Assembly: GCF_014202295.1 (NCBI RefSeq)
Contig: NZ_JACHGM010000002.1
Span: forward strand, 1 to 64,000
DNA length: 64,000 bases
Direction: 5' to 3'
Source of the DNA: Borreliella afzelii
GTDB lineage: Bacteria; Spirochaetota; Spirochaetia; Borreliales; Borreliaceae
Positions within the stretch are counted from its first letter, which is position 1, and every line of letters begins with the position of its first letter. The notes under the pieces were generated by a model, which did not search any database, was not told the DNA's origin, and was given only the letters and a program-made list of their open reading frames with translations. The position numbers and the translations under genes are program-made. Below are positions 40,015 to 49,295 of this stretch, piece by piece.

Positions 40015-40044
40015 TTGCAAGATTAATCTAGATTAATCTTGCAA
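40015..40044. repeat. Perfect 30-base palindrome
   Basis: TTGCAAGATTAATCT is followed directly by its exact reverse complement, with no spacer. As RNA it would form a 13-base-pair hairpin with a CTAG loop. It is followed by AAAAGGG rather than T-residues, so it is not a canonical terminator. It could be a protein-binding site or a transcript-stabilising 3' hairpin for bmpD. Confidence 0.7.
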
Positions 40045-40065
40045 AAGGGTTTAAATTTGGGTATT

Positions 40066-40106
40066 ATGGTGATGTAGGAAAAAATTTTCTTATCACCATG
40101 TTTTTA
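40066..40106 (+). terminator. Intrinsic terminator after bmpD
   Basis: ATGGTGAT (40066-40073) pairs with ATCACCAT (40092-40099). The intervening 18 bases can extend the stem (AGGAAA with TTTCTT, one bulge). GTTTTTATT follows. It is the likely end of bmpD transcripts. Confidence 0.75.
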
Positions 40107-40252
40107 TTAATATTAAAAGTATTATTTTTAGGGTTATTGAAGTTTTTATTTTATCAATGAAGAATATTACTTGTTAGTACAATAAAGTTTATGTTTTAAT
40201 TTTTGAAAAATTCTAAATTTTTTAAATAAATTTTGTAAGGAGAGGATTGATT

Positions 40253-41314
40253 TTGTTTAAAAGGTTTATTTTTATTGCTTTATTTTTATTAGTGTTGGCT
40301 TGTTTTCAGTCTAATGGAAAGTCTGCTAAATCTGACAAAGTTGTTATAGGTGTTTTGGCCAATGGTAGCTTTTATGATAAAGGCTATAATCAAAGTGTTT
40401 ATGATGGTGTTGTAAAACTTAGAGATGATTTTGGAGTAAAGCTTATAACTAAATCTTTAAGGCCTTACCCTATTGAGGGTAAAAGACTTCTTACTGTTAA
40501 TGAGGCAATGACAGAGGATGCTTATGAGGTTCAAAAAAATCCTTTAAATCTTTTTTGGTTGATTGGATATCAATTTTCCAGTTTGTCGGTTAGGCTTTCG
40601 TATGAGCGTCCAGATATTTGTTATGGGATTATAGATGCTTTTGATTATGGTGATATTCAAGTTCCCAAGAATTCCTTGGCTATTAAGTTTAGAAATGAAG
40701 AGGCTGCATTTTTAGCTGGATATATTGCTGCTAAGATGAGTAGAAAAGAAAAGATTGGATTTTTAACAGGTCCTACAAGCGAATATTTGAATGATTTTAA
40801 GTTTGGTTTTAAGGCTGGAATTTTTTATGCTAATCCCAAATTAAGATTAGTATCAAAAAAAGCGCCCTCTCTTTTTGATAAAGAGAAAGGCAAAGAAATG
40901 GCTCGGTTCATGTATAAGGAGGATAAAGTAGGTGTTATTTTGCCAATAGCTGGTATAACTAGTCTTGGAGTTTATGACGCTGCTAAGGAACTTGGCCCCA
41001 AATATTATGTTATTGGTTTAAATCAAGATCAATCGTATATTGCGCCTCAAAATGTTATTACTTCAATACTTAAGGATATTGGCAAGGTTATTTATTCTGT
41101 TTCATCAGATTATATTAAAAATGGAGTTTTTAAAGGTGGAGTTGTTATTGATCGAGGGTTAAAAGAAGGAGTAATAGAAGTTGTTAAGGATCCTGATGTT
41201 TTAAATAATAGGCTAGTTGATGAAGTTATTAATCTAGAAAATAAAATAATAAATGGAGAAATTATTGTTCCTGATAGTGAATATGCATTTGATTTATTTA
41301 AATCAAAGTTATAA
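40253..41314 (+). CDS. bmpC: BmpC nucleoside-binding-family lipoprotein
   Basis: This lipoprotein of about 353 residues has a signal ending LLVLAC. It shows the Bmp/PnrA fold blocks, but in more divergent form: [42 protein letters not shown] and [15 protein letters not shown]. Start: AAGGAG at 40238-40243 fits the TTG at 40253 (9 bases) better than the TTG at 40247 (3 bases), so the former is used; there is no ATG nearby. The 3' end of this gene is copied in the chimeric pseudogene at 42464-42997. bmpA follows after 43 bases. Confidence 0.92.
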   Translation: MFKRFIFIALFLLVLACFQSNGKSAKSDKVVIGVLANGSFYDKGYNQSVYDGVVKLRDDFGVKLITKSLRPYPIEGKRLLTVNEAMTEDAYEVQKNPLNLFWLIGYQFSSLSVRLSYERPDICYGIIDAFDYGDIQVPKNSLAIKFRNEEAAFLAGYIAAKMSRKEKIGFLTGPTSEYLNDFKFGFKAGIFYANPKLRLVSKKAPSLFDKEKGKEMARFMYKEDKVGVILPIAGITSLGVYDAAKELGPKYYVIGLNQDQSYIAPQNVITSILKDIGKVIYSVSSDYIKNGVFKGGVVIDRGLKEGVIEVVKDPDVLNNRLVDEVINLENKIINGEIIVPDSEYAFDLFKSKL

Positions 41315-42781
41315 ACTACTTGGGTATAGCTTTGATTTAAAAAGGGGGAAACGGTTTATGAGTAAATTATTGTTGTTGATTTTATTTGAAGGTATTATTT
41401 TTTTATCTTGTAGTGGCAAGGATGGTATTGAGAATAGAATTCCCAAAGTATCTTTAATAGTTGATGGAACTTTTGATGATAAATCTTTTAATGAAAGTGC
41501 TTTAAATGGCGTAAAAAAAATTAAAGAGGAATTTGAAATTGAGCTTGTTTTAAAAGAATCTTCAACAAATTCTTATTTATCTGATCTTGAGGGGCTTAAA
41601 GATGCGGGTTCAAATTTAATTTGGCTTATTGGATATAGATTTAGCGATGTGGCCAAGGCTGTTTCTTTACAAAATTCCGAGATGAAATATGCAATTATTG
41701 ATCCTGTTTATTCTAATGAGCCTATTCCTGCAAATTTAGTGGGTATGACTTTTAGAGCTCAAGAAGGTGCATTTTTAACAGGTTATATTGCTGCAAAAGT
41801 TTCTAAAACAGGTAAAATTGGATTTTTAGGGGGAATAGAGGGTGACATAGTAGATGCTTTCAGGTATGGGTATGAGGCTGGTGCTAAGTATGCCAATAAA
41901 GATATTAAGATATTTTCTCAGTATATTGGTAGTTTTTCTGACATTGAGGCTGGCAGAAGTGTTGCAACTAAAATGTATTCTGATGGGATAGACATTATTC
42001 ATCATGCTGCAAGTCTTGCAGGAATTGGCGCTATTGAGGTTGCAAAAGAATTTGGTTCTGGGCATTACATTATTGGAGTTGATGAGGATCAATCATATCT
42101 TGCTCCCAATAATGTTATCACATCCACAACCAAAGATGTTGGTAGATCTTTATATCTTTTTACATCTAACTATTTAAAAACTAATACTTTCGAAGGTGGA
42201 AAATCAATAAATTATGGCCTTAAAGAAGGAGTTGTAGGTTTTGTAAGAAATCCAAATATGATTCCTTTTGAAGTTGAAAAAGAAATTGATAGTCTTTCTA
42301 GCAAAATAATCAATAAAGAAGTTATTGTTCCATATAATAAAGAAAGTTATGAAAAATTTCTTGAAGAATTTATTTAAATAAATAATCAATTTATATTTTT
42401 TATTTTTAAGTATAAAAAACACATTATTTTTGTTTGAATAATGGAAATAGAGAAGCGTTCTGTATGAGGATTGATTTTTAATATTCTGCATTTTGTTGAC
42501 TTCTTGTTTGAGTAGGAATGGAATAAGAGTCTGGTTCAAGTAAAATTAAGATATCTATGTTGGTAGATGGTGTTCTTGATGATAAATCTTTTAATTCTAG
42601 TGCTAATAAAGCTTTATTGCGTTTGAAAAAAGATTTTTCATAAAATATTGAAAAAGTTTTTTCTAGTGCTGTTTCTGGAGTTTATTCTAGCTATGTTTCA
42701 GATCTTAATAATTTAAAAATGAATGGTTCAGAATTGATTTGGCTTGTAGGGTATAATATGCTTACGGATGTTTCTTTATCG
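41099..42781 (+). repeat. 1.68-kb tandem duplication in bmp cluster, copy 1
   Basis: This unit runs from within the bmpC 3' part through bmpA copy 1 to the bmpB-like half of the pseudogene. The next copy begins at the junction 42782-42788. Corresponding points (bmpA starts 41358 and 43041; bmpC 3' part 41099 and 42782) are 1683 bases apart. The copies have diverged by scattered substitutions. Confidence 0.85.
41358..42377 (+). CDS. bmpA: BmpA (P39) lipoprotein, copy 1
   Basis: This 339-residue lipoprotein has a signal ending IIFLSC and is the immunodominant P39 antigen, a Bmp/PnrA-family nucleoside-binding protein reported to bind laminin in B. burgdorferi. Blocks: [55 protein letters not shown] and [16 protein letters not shown]. 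The frame extends upstream, but AAGGGGG at 41342-41348 and the lipobox fix the ATG at 41358. It differs from copy 2 at about 18 positions by eye, with the densest cluster in the first 35 residues. Both copies look intact and functional. Confidence 0.94.
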   Translation: MSKLLLLILFEGIIFLSCSGKDGIENRIPKVSLIVDGTFDDKSFNESALNGVKKIKEEFEIELVLKESSTNSYLSDLEGLKDAGSNLIWLIGYRFSDVAKAVSLQNSEMKYAIIDPVYSNEPIPANLVGMTFRAQEGAFLTGYIAAKVSKTGKIGFLGGIEGDIVDAFRYGYEAGAKYANKDIKIFSQYIGSFSDIEAGRSVATKMYSDGIDIIHHAASLAGIGAIEVAKEFGSGHYIIGVDEDQSYLAPNNVITSTTKDVGRSLYLFTSNYLKTNTFEGGKSINYGLKEGVVGFVRNPNMIPFEVEKEIDSLSSKIINKEVIVPYNKESYEKFLEEFI

Positions 42782-42997
42782 GTTTCATTAGATTATATCA
42801 AAAATGGAGTTTTTAAACGAAGGGTTGTTATTAATCAAATGTTAAAAGAAGAAGTAATAGAAGTTGTTAAGGATCCTGATGTTTTAAATAATAGGTTAGT
42901 TGATGAAGTTATTAATTTGGAAAATAAAATAATAAATAGGGAAATTATTGTTCCTGATAGTGAATATGCATTTGATTTATTTAAATCAAAGTTATAA
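42464..42997 (+). pseudogene. bmpB-bmpC chimeric pseudogene
   Basis: The 5' part (42464 to about 42788) matches the first 320 bases of the intact bmpB at 44147. The 3' part (about 42782-42997) matches the last 210 bases of bmpC. The join shares GTTTCAT with both parents and keeps the reading frame, so an in-frame fusion formed first. Later damage: a one-base deletion in the signal-peptide region giving TAA at 42479, a one-base insertion about 50 bases on that restores frame, and a nonsense TAA at 42641 (parent CCAGAA). An open stretch 42719-42997 remains but has no start signals. Confidence 0.92.
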
Positions 42998-44461
42998 ACT
43001 ACTTAGGTATAGCTTTGTTTAAAAAAAGGGGAAATGGTTTATGAATAAATTATTATTGTTGATTTTGTTTGAAGGTGTTATTTTTTTATCTTGTAGTGGT
43101 AAGAGTGGTCTTGAGAGTGGAATTCCCAAGGTTTCTTTAGTAATTGATGGAACTTTTGATGATAAATCTTTTAATGAGAGTGCTTTAAATGGCGTAAAAA
43201 AACTTAAAGAGGAATTTGAAATTGAACTTGTTTTAAAAGAATCTTCAACAAATTCTTATTTATCTGATCTTGAAGGACTTAAAGATGCGGGTTCAAATTT
43301 AATTTGGCTTATTGGATATAAATTTAGCGATGTGGCCAAGGCTGTTTCTTTACAAAATTCCGAGATGAAATATGCAATTATTGATCCTGTTTATTCTAAC
43401 GAGCCTATTCCTGCAAATTTAGTAGGCATGACTTTTAGAGCTCAAGAAGGCGCGTTTTTAACAGGTTATATTGCTGCAAAAGTTTCTAAAACAGGTAAAA
43501 TCGGATTTTTAGGGGGAATAGAGGGTGACATAGTAGATGCTTTCAGATATGGTTATGAGGCTGGTGCTAAGTATGCCAATAAAGATATCAAGATATTTTC
43601 TCAGTATATTGGTAGTTTTTCTGACCTTGAAGCTGGCAGAAGTGTTGCAACTAAAATGTATTCTGATGGGATAGACATTATTCATCATGCCGCAGGTCTT
43701 GGAGGAATTGGGGCTATTGAGGTTGCAAAAGAACTTGGTTCTGGGCATTACATTATTGGAGTTGATGAGGATCAATCGTATCTTGCTCCCAATAATGTAA
43801 TCACATCTACAACCAAAGATGTTGGTAGATCTTTAAATCTTTTTACATCTAACTATTTAAAAACTAATACTTTCGAAGGTGGAAAATTAATAAATTATGG
43901 TCTTAAAGAAGGAGTTGTAGGTTTTGTAAGAAATCCAAAGATGATTCCTTTTGAAGTTGAAAAAGAAATTGATAGCCTTTCTAGCAAAATAATCAATAAA
44001 GAAGTTATTGTTCCATATAATAAAGAAAGTTATGAAAAATTTCTTAAAGAATTTATTTAAATAAATAATCAATTTATATTTTTTATTTTTAAGTATAAAA
44101 AACACATTGATTTTGTTTGAATGGTGGAAATGGAGAAGCGTTTTATATGAGGATTGCAATTTTTATATTTGGAATTTTGTTAACTTCTTGCTTTAGCAAG
44201 AATGGAATAGAGTCTGGTTCAAGTAAAATTAAGATATCTATGTTGGTAGATGGTGTTCTTGATGATAAATCTTTTAATTCTAGTGCTAATGAGGCTTTAT
44301 TGCGTTTGAAAAAAGATTTTCCAGAAAATATTGAAAAAGTTTTTTCTAGTGCTGTTTCTGGAGTTTATTCTAGCTATGTTTCAGATCTTGATAATTTGAA
44401 AATGAATGGCTCAGGATTGATTTGGCTTGTAGGGTATATGCTTGCGGACGTTTCTTTATCG
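42782..44461 (+). repeat. 1.68-kb tandem duplication in bmp cluster, copy 2
   Basis: This is the second copy of the bmpC-end / bmpA / bmpB-start unit, entering the intact bmpB. It starts at GTTTCAT 42782-42788; the corresponding point in bmpB is 44462-44468. The spacing between copies (1680-1683) matches at every landmark, which identifies a head-to-tail duplication. Confidence 0.85.
43041..44060 (+). CDS. bmpA: BmpA (P39) lipoprotein, copy 2
   Basis: This 339-residue BmpA is about 95% identical to copy 1. The signal ends VIFLSC, and all Bmp/PnrA ligand-site blocks are present. AAAAGGGGA lies before the ATG. It is followed, after 86 bases, by intact bmpB, so this copy stands in the ancestral bmpA position. 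Differences from copy 1 include Ser2 to Asn, DGIENR to SGLESG after the lipid cysteine, and AASLAG to AAGLGG. Having two nearly identical antigens allows recombination or differential expression, but which is expressed cannot be judged here. Confidence 0.94.
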
Positions 44462-45172
44462 GTTTCATTGGAAAATCCAGAAATTAACTATGGGATAATA
44501 GATCCTATTTATGGCGACGATGTTCAGATTCCTAAAAATTTAATTGGTGTTGTTTTTAGAATAGAGCAAGGTGCTTTTTTAGCTGGCTATATTGCAGCTA
44601 AAAAAAGCGTTTCTAGTAAAATAGGTTTTATAGGTGGAGTAAAGGGCGATATAGTAGATGCATTTCGTTATGGTTATGAGGCTGGTGCAAAGTATGCTAA
44701 TAAAGGTATAGAGATTGTAAGTGAATACTCTAATTCTTTTTCTGATATTGATATTGCTAGAGTTATGGCTAATAAAATGTATTCTAAAGGAATAGATATA
44801 ATTCATTTTGCAGCTGGTTTGGCAGGAGTTGGTGTTATTGAGGCAGCAAAAGAACTTGGTGATGGTTACTATGTTATTGGAGCTGATCAAGATCAGTCTC
44901 ATCTTGCTCCTAAAAATTTTATTACTTCTGTTATAAAAAACGTTGGTGATGCATTGTATTTGATTACTAGCGAATCTCTTAAAAATGATAATGTTTGGGA
45001 AGGTGGAAAAATTGTTCAAATGGGATTAAGAGATGGTGTTGTTGGTTTATCTAATGCAAATGAATTTGAATACATAAAAGATCTTGAAAGGAAAATAATT
45101 AATAAAGAGATTATTGTTCCTTGCAATCAGGAAGAATATGAAATTTTTATAAAACAAATATTAAAGTTGTAG
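44147..45172 (+). CDS. bmpB: BmpB lipoprotein
   Basis: This 341-residue Bmp/PnrA-family lipoprotein has a signal MRIAIFIFGILLTSC (Cys15). Blocks: [57 protein letters not shown] and YVIGADQDQSHLAPKN. The frame is open from 44117, but the lipobox and GGAGAAG at about 44132-44138 fix the ATG at 44147. Its first 320 bases are duplicated in the pseudogene upstream. It is likely co-transcribed with bmpA copy 2. Confidence 0.93.
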   Translation: MRIAIFIFGILLTSCFSKNGIESGSSKIKISMLVDGVLDDKSFNSSANEALLRLKKDFPENIEKVFSSAVSGVYSSYVSDLDNLKMNGSGLIWLVGYMLADVSLSVSLENPEINYGIIDPIYGDDVQIPKNLIGVVFRIEQGAFLAGYIAAKKSVSSKIGFIGGVKGDIVDAFRYGYEAGAKYANKGIEIVSEYSNSFSDIDIARVMANKMYSKGIDIIHFAAGLAGVGVIEAAKELGDGYYVIGADQDQSHLAPKNFITSVIKNVGDALYLITSESLKNDNVWEGGKIVQMGLRDGVVGLSNANEFEYIKDLERKIINKEIIVPCNQEEYEIFIKQILKL

Positions 45173-45240
45173 ACTTTTCAAAATAAAAAGATTTTAATTT
45201 TCTAGTTTTTAATTTTTTAATTATGTTATATTTATTGTGT

Positions 45241-45246
45241 TATAAT
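45241..45246 (+). promoter_or_regulatory. Putative -10 element for treA
   Basis: A consensus TATAAT, preceded by TGTGT, lies 40 bases before the treA start. No good -35 hexamer is seen at 17 bases. Expected transcript start about 45253, leaving a leader of about 33 bases. Confidence 0.35.
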
Positions 45247-45285
45247 AAATAGAAGTACATTTTTATTGTTTTAGAGGATTTAGCA

Positions 45286-46710
45286 TTGAATAAAAAAATG
45301 TTTCCCAAAATTTACTATTATGATCAAGACTTTATTGATATTTATAATAAAAGTTTATCTTGGATTCAAGATAAGGTTATTTTACAAAAAGTTGCTGATA
45401 AGGGTAAAAAAGATAAAAATTATTATTCAGAGAATTGCAATTATATAGATCAGATGCAAGCTTGTATGTCAAGCTTTTTTCTTGTCTATAGTAATGGGGA
45501 ATATTCATCTACATCTGCAATTGATAAATTTTACCAATTACAGGAAGAATCTGGTGCAATTAGAGCCAGATATGATAATAATAATGCTATTATTGATCTT
45601 GATGAGAATGAGGAGAATATTGGATTTCCTATTTTTGCATGGGCTGAATATAATTTATATCATAAAACGGGAAATAAAAAGAGAATTTCTGAAGTTTTGC
45701 CAATTCTTGATAAGTATTATAAGTGGATAGAGAGCAAATTTTTAAAGGAAAATGGTCTTTATTCAATTAATGTAAATAAAATTTTTTATAAAAATTCTCC
45801 AAGAGCAGATGCGTACTATCCTATAGATTTTAATTCATTGCAAGTTCATAGTGCATATTGTATTTCTAAATTAGCAGACATTTTAAATGATAAAAATTTA
45901 TCACTTGAATACAAAAAACGGTTTTTTTCTCTTAAGGCTAAAATTAATTCTTTAATGTGGAGTGAAAAAGATGGGTTTTATTATGATCTTGATGAGAATG
46001 AAAATATTCTTGAAATAAAGACATTAGTAGGGTTTTTCCCGATGCTTTCAGAGATTCCTAGTGAGGATAGAATAGAAAGGATGATTTTTTATTTAAAAAG
46101 TACTAAGCATTTTGGGACTCCAAATCCTTTTCCAACGCTTTCTGTTAGTGAGCCGGGTTTTAGTGAGGATGGCAATGGATATTATGGTTCGGTTTATACT
46201 TATATGAATTTTTTTGTGATCAAAGGCCTTGAATATTGTGGTCGTGCAAATATTGCAAGAGAATTTACCATAAGACATTTATATTATATATTAGATACTT
46301 TAATGCCGTTTAATAAAATCAAAGGGCATATTTGGGAAGCTTATAAGCCTATGCAAGAAGGGCCTGCATATTTTGATTCTAATAAAAAAACTTATACGGA
46401 GAAAGATCTTATTTGTTATCTTGCTCTTTTTAGCATTAGCTTAATGATAGAGAATATTATAGGGCTTACAATTAGTTTGCCTGATAAAACTGTATATTGG
46501 AACATACCTACTCTTGAGATTATGGGGATAGAAAGCTTATCTCTTAAAAAGAATCAAACTACAATAATTTGTAACAAAGGGAAAAGAGGTTGGGAAATAA
46601 AAATGGAATCTGAAAAACTTTATTATTTTACAATAAATATATTGAATAAAAAAGAAAAAACCCTTCCTATCCCTTCAGGAAGATGTTCTATGTTGTTAGA
46701 TAAGCTTTGA
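45286..46710 (+). CDS. treA: Trehalase-like glycoside hydrolase
   Basis: This 474-residue cytoplasmic (no signal peptide) hydrolase has the alpha/alpha-barrel pattern of trehalase/GH37-GH63-like enzymes. It shows repeated aromatic-rich helices, FAWAEYNLYHKTG, RADAYYPIDFNSLQVHSAY, LMWSEKDGFYYDLDENEN and the C-terminal IWEAYKPMQEGPAY with a Glu/Asp typical of the catalytic region. The orthologue in B31 is annotated as trehalase (BB0381); trehalose occurs in tick haemolymph, which fits a tick-phase carbon source (inference). The start is TTG at 45286 behind AGAGGA at 45273-45278; an in-frame ATG at 45298 is the alternative. Confidence 0.82.
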   Translation: MNKKMFPKIYYYDQDFIDIYNKSLSWIQDKVILQKVADKGKKDKNYYSENCNYIDQMQACMSSFFLVYSNGEYSSTSAIDKFYQLQEESGAIRARYDNNNAIIDLDENEENIGFPIFAWAEYNLYHKTGNKKRISEVLPILDKYYKWIESKFLKENGLYSINVNKIFYKNSPRADAYYPIDFNSLQVHSAYCISKLADILNDKNLSLEYKKRFFSLKAKINSLMWSEKDGFYYDLDENENILEIKTLVGFFPMLSEIPSEDRIERMIFYLKSTKHFGTPNPFPTLSVSEPGFSEDGNGYYGSVYTYMNFFVIKGLEYCGRANIAREFTIRHLYYILDTLMPFNKIKGHIWEAYKPMQEGPAYFDSNKKTYTEKDLICYLALFSISLMIENIIGLTISLPDKTVYWNIPTLEIMGIESLSLKKNQTTIICNKGKRGWEIKMESEKLYYFTINILNKKEKTLPIPSGRCSMLLDKL

Positions 46711-46763
46711 TGAATTGGATTCATTAAATGTCTTGTAAAATTTAAATTTTTGGAGGCCTTTTA

Positions 46764-48128
46764 ATGATAGATATTGATGAATTGAGAATTTTTCTTAAAG
46801 AGAAGAGTTATTCTAAAATCAAAGAAAAATTTTTAAAGCACGATTCCTTTGATATTGCTGAGGCTCTTAAAAGACTTAATGGATCTGAATTGATTTTACT
46901 CTACAGATTTTTGCCTAAAAAAATAGCAGTTGAGACTTTTTCTAATTTTGACCAATCTACAAAAAACAAATTAGCAAATTCTTTTACAAATAAAGAAATA
47001 AGTGAAATGATTGATGAGTTAAATCTTGATGACGTTATCGATCTTTTAGAAGAGGTTCCTGCAAATGTTGTTCAGAGATTTTTAGCAAGCTCTACAGAAG
47101 AGAATAGAGAAATTATTAATAAATTTTTGTCTTACAATGATGATTCTGCAGGTTCGATCGTAACAATTGAATATGTTGAACTTAAAGAAGATTTCACCGT
47201 TGGTCAAGCTCTTGACCATATTCGAAAGGTAGCTAAAACTAAAGAAGATATTTACACTTATTATATTACAGATTATGAAAAGCATTTAAAAGGAGTTATA
47301 AAAATTGAGGATTTAATATTAGCCAAAGATGATGTTATTCTGTCATCAATAATGAGAAGTAGTGGGTTTTATATTGTGGGGGTCAATGATGGGAAAGAGG
47401 ATGTTGCACTTCTTTTTCAAAAATATGATATTACTAGTGTTCCTGTTGTTGATAATGAAGGGAGAATGATAGGGGTTATTATTATCGATGATATTTTAGA
47501 AGTTATTCAATCTGTAAATACTGAAGATTTTCAAATGATTGCGGCTGTTAAACCTCTAGATACATCTTATCTTGATACTTCTATTTTGGTTATGACAAAA
47601 AATAGGATAATTTGGCTTTTGGTTCTTATGATATCTTCTACTTTTACAGCAACAATCATTTCAAATTATCAAAATTTAATGGTGTCTTTAGTGGTTTTAG
47701 CTAGTTTTATTCCCCTTTTGATGGATACTTCAGGCAATGCTGGTTCTCAGGCATCTGCGTTAATAATTCGTGAGCTTGCTCTTGGTACTGTCAAGGTAAA
47801 AGATTTTTTTAAAGTTTTTTTAAAGGAAATATGTGTTAGTATTTTAGTGGGAGTAATTCTTGCTAGTGTTAATTTTTTAAGAATTGTATTTTTTGTAGCA
47901 CCACAGCATGTTGATAAGCTGAAAATAGCGTTTGTAGTTTCAGCTTGTTTAATGGTAAGCTTGACTGTAGCAAAGATATTAGGGGGTCTTTTACCTATTG
48001 TTGCTAAAATTTTCAAGTTGGACCCAGCACTTATGGCAGGCCCTTTAATCACTACTATTGCAGATGCTATTACTTTGATAGCTTATTTTAATATAGCAAA
48101 ATGGGTTTTAGTTAGTTATGCTGTTTGA
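46764..48128 (+). CDS. mgtE: Magnesium transporter MgtE
   Basis: This 454-residue Mg2+ channel has the standard order: a cytoplasmic N domain (about 1-125, LNGSELILLYRFLPKKIA and ELNLDDVIDLLEEVP), two CBS domains (about 130-255, with DITSVPVVDNEGRMIGVI), a connecting helix, and five membrane helices from about 278. The channel motif region is PLLMDTSGNAGSQASALIIRELALG. GGAGG precedes the ATG. It is a single gene between treA and the HIT gene, possibly co-transcribed with the latter. Confidence 0.96.
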   Translation: MIDIDELRIFLKEKSYSKIKEKFLKHDSFDIAEALKRLNGSELILLYRFLPKKIAVETFSNFDQSTKNKLANSFTNKEISEMIDELNLDDVIDLLEEVPANVVQRFLASSTEENREIINKFLSYNDDSAGSIVTIEYVELKEDFTVGQALDHIRKVAKTKEDIYTYYITDYEKHLKGVIKIEDLILAKDDVILSSIMRSSGFYIVGVNDGKEDVALLFQKYDITSVPVVDNEGRMIGVIIIDDILEVIQSVNTEDFQMIAAVKPLDTSYLDTSILVMTKNRIIWLLVLMISSTFTATIISNYQNLMVSLVVLASFIPLLMDTSGNAGSQASALIIRELALGTVKVKDFFKVFLKEICVSILVGVILASVNFLRIVFFVAPQHVDKLKIAFVVSACLMVSLTVAKILGGLLPIVAKIFKLDPALMAGPLITTIADAITLIAYFNIAKWVLVSYAV

Positions 48129-48176
48129 TTTTATTTAATATATTAATTGTTATTTTTTTATAATAGGACATTTTTA

Positions 48177-48596
48177 ATGTATGATTGCATTTTTTGTAAA
48201 ATAGTAAACAAAGAGCTTCCTAGTTATAAAGTTTATGAGGACGATTTAGTTTTAGCATTTTTGGATATTAATCCTTTAACTGTTGGGCATACTCTTGTTA
48301 TCCCTAAAGAACATAGTGAGAATTTATTAAATATGGATGATAAATTTAATGATAGAGTTTTAGGAGTATGTAAAAAAATTTCGAATGCTTTAAAAAAAAT
48401 AAATTCAAGCATTTGTGTAGGAGTAAATATTTATTCTTCTTTGGGAGCTGGTGCAGGGCAAGAAGTTTTTCATACCCATTTTCATGTGATTCCAAGATTT
48501 AAAAATGATGGTTTTGGTTTTAAGAGAGGCAATAAACTTAATCTTGAAGTTAATAAATTTAAAGAGTTGTCTATGCAAATAAGTATGAATATTTAA
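48177..48596 (+). CDS. HIT-family nucleotide hydrolase
   Basis: This 139-residue histidine-triad protein (HinT/Fhit-like) hydrolyses nucleoside phosphoramidates or similar. It begins MYDCIFCKIVNKELPSYKVY, with two cysteines as in many bacterial HIT proteins. The catalytic triad is in FHTHFHVIPRF near the C terminus. The frame is open from 48147, but AATAGGA at about 48163-48169 and the family N terminus favour ATG at 48177. Confidence 0.95.
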   Translation: MYDCIFCKIVNKELPSYKVYEDDLVLAFLDINPLTVGHTLVIPKEHSENLLNMDDKFNDRVLGVCKKISNALKKINSSICVGVNIYSSLGAGAGQEVFHTHFHVIPRFKNDGFGFKRGNKLNLEVNKFKELSMQISMNI

Positions 48597-48622
48597 TTTT
48601 ATTTTGTCCAAAAGGATTCTTT

Positions 48623-49285
48623 ATGAGAAGAAGCTTTTTTTTCTTTTTTGTTTTTATGTTTAATATATTAAGGATTTATTCAGGAATTCCCGGGTATCTT
48701 AATGTATACAATGGAGTTGGAGTTGGTGTTGACAACTTTACTCGAGATTTATTCTTCTATGAAAGACTTAAGTATCAATTTTTCAGCGGACTTGGCGTTA
48801 ATGTTTCTCAAAATTTTGCACTTGGTGGAGAATTTAATTTAGATATTAAATTTTTGCCAAGTGATACTCCTTATGCTAAAGAGATTGTGTTTATGTTGGA
48901 TGATCAGGCATATTTGAAACATTCTCTAAATTATTTCATATTAAAAGATGTTTCAGTATCAATAAGAATGTATGGCAATTATTTCTTTTTGCCCTATACC
49001 CCAATGTTTAGTTTAATCTTGTTTGCAGGTTTAAAATTTTCATATATTGATGCTAAAATTTATTTTGGAGATTCAAGTGATTGGGTAGCACTTAACAATG
49101 TTGTTTTGGGAGTAGACATTGGAGCTAGAATTAATATAGATTTTATTTTTTTGGAATATGCAATTTCTCCAATTTTTTATAACAAACTTTTACTTTTAAA
49201 TCAAATGCATAAAATAACCTTAGGTTTTATTTTTCAGCTTGACGTAGCAACAACAAATGACAGTGAGATACTTTCTATTTTGTAA
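48623..49285 (+). CDS. Exported beta-rich protein, function unknown
   Basis: This 220-residue protein has a signal peptide (about 1-19, rich in Phe) followed by amphipathic beta-strand-like segments with Gly turns (NGVGVGVDNF, GLGVNVSQNFALGGEFNLDIKF, VVLGVDIGARINIDF). It resembles a small outer-membrane barrel, but no family is recognised and the C-terminal tail (TTNDSEILSIL) lacks the usual terminal aromatic residue. AAAAGGA precedes the ATG. It is convergent with luxS, with a 10-base gap and no evident terminator. Confidence 0.75.
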   Translation: MRRSFFFFFVFMFNILRIYSGIPGYLNVYNGVGVGVDNFTRDLFFYERLKYQFFSGLGVNVSQNFALGGEFNLDIKFLPSDTPYAKEIVFMLDDQAYLKHSLNYFILKDVSVSIRMYGNYFFLPYTPMFSLILFAGLKFSYIDAKIYFGDSSDWVALNNVVLGVDIGARINIDFIFLEYAISPIFYNKLLLLNQMHKITLGFIFQLDVATTNDSEILSIL

Positions 49286-49295
49286 ATTTTATGAG

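Larger units (their letters stand above)
39940..40252. other. bmpD-bmpC intergenic region
   Basis: These 313 bases contain no gene. They hold a perfect 30-base palindrome (40015-40044), a terminator hairpin (40066-40106) and, beyond these, AT-rich DNA that should carry the promoter for bmpC. I could not place that promoter reliably. Confidence 0.6.

Noticed and set aside
42369..42382. TTTATTTAAATAAA palindrome at the end of bmpA copy 1 (also at the end of copy 2)
   Set aside because: Pure A/T symmetry over the stop codon, expected by chance in this composition; no T-run after a stable stem.
42719..42997. Intact-looking 92-codon frame downstream of bmpA copy 1
   Set aside because: It is the undamaged remainder of the bmpB-bmpC chimera; there is no ribosome site before its ATG and the upstream part carries stops. 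Annotated as part of the pseudogene.
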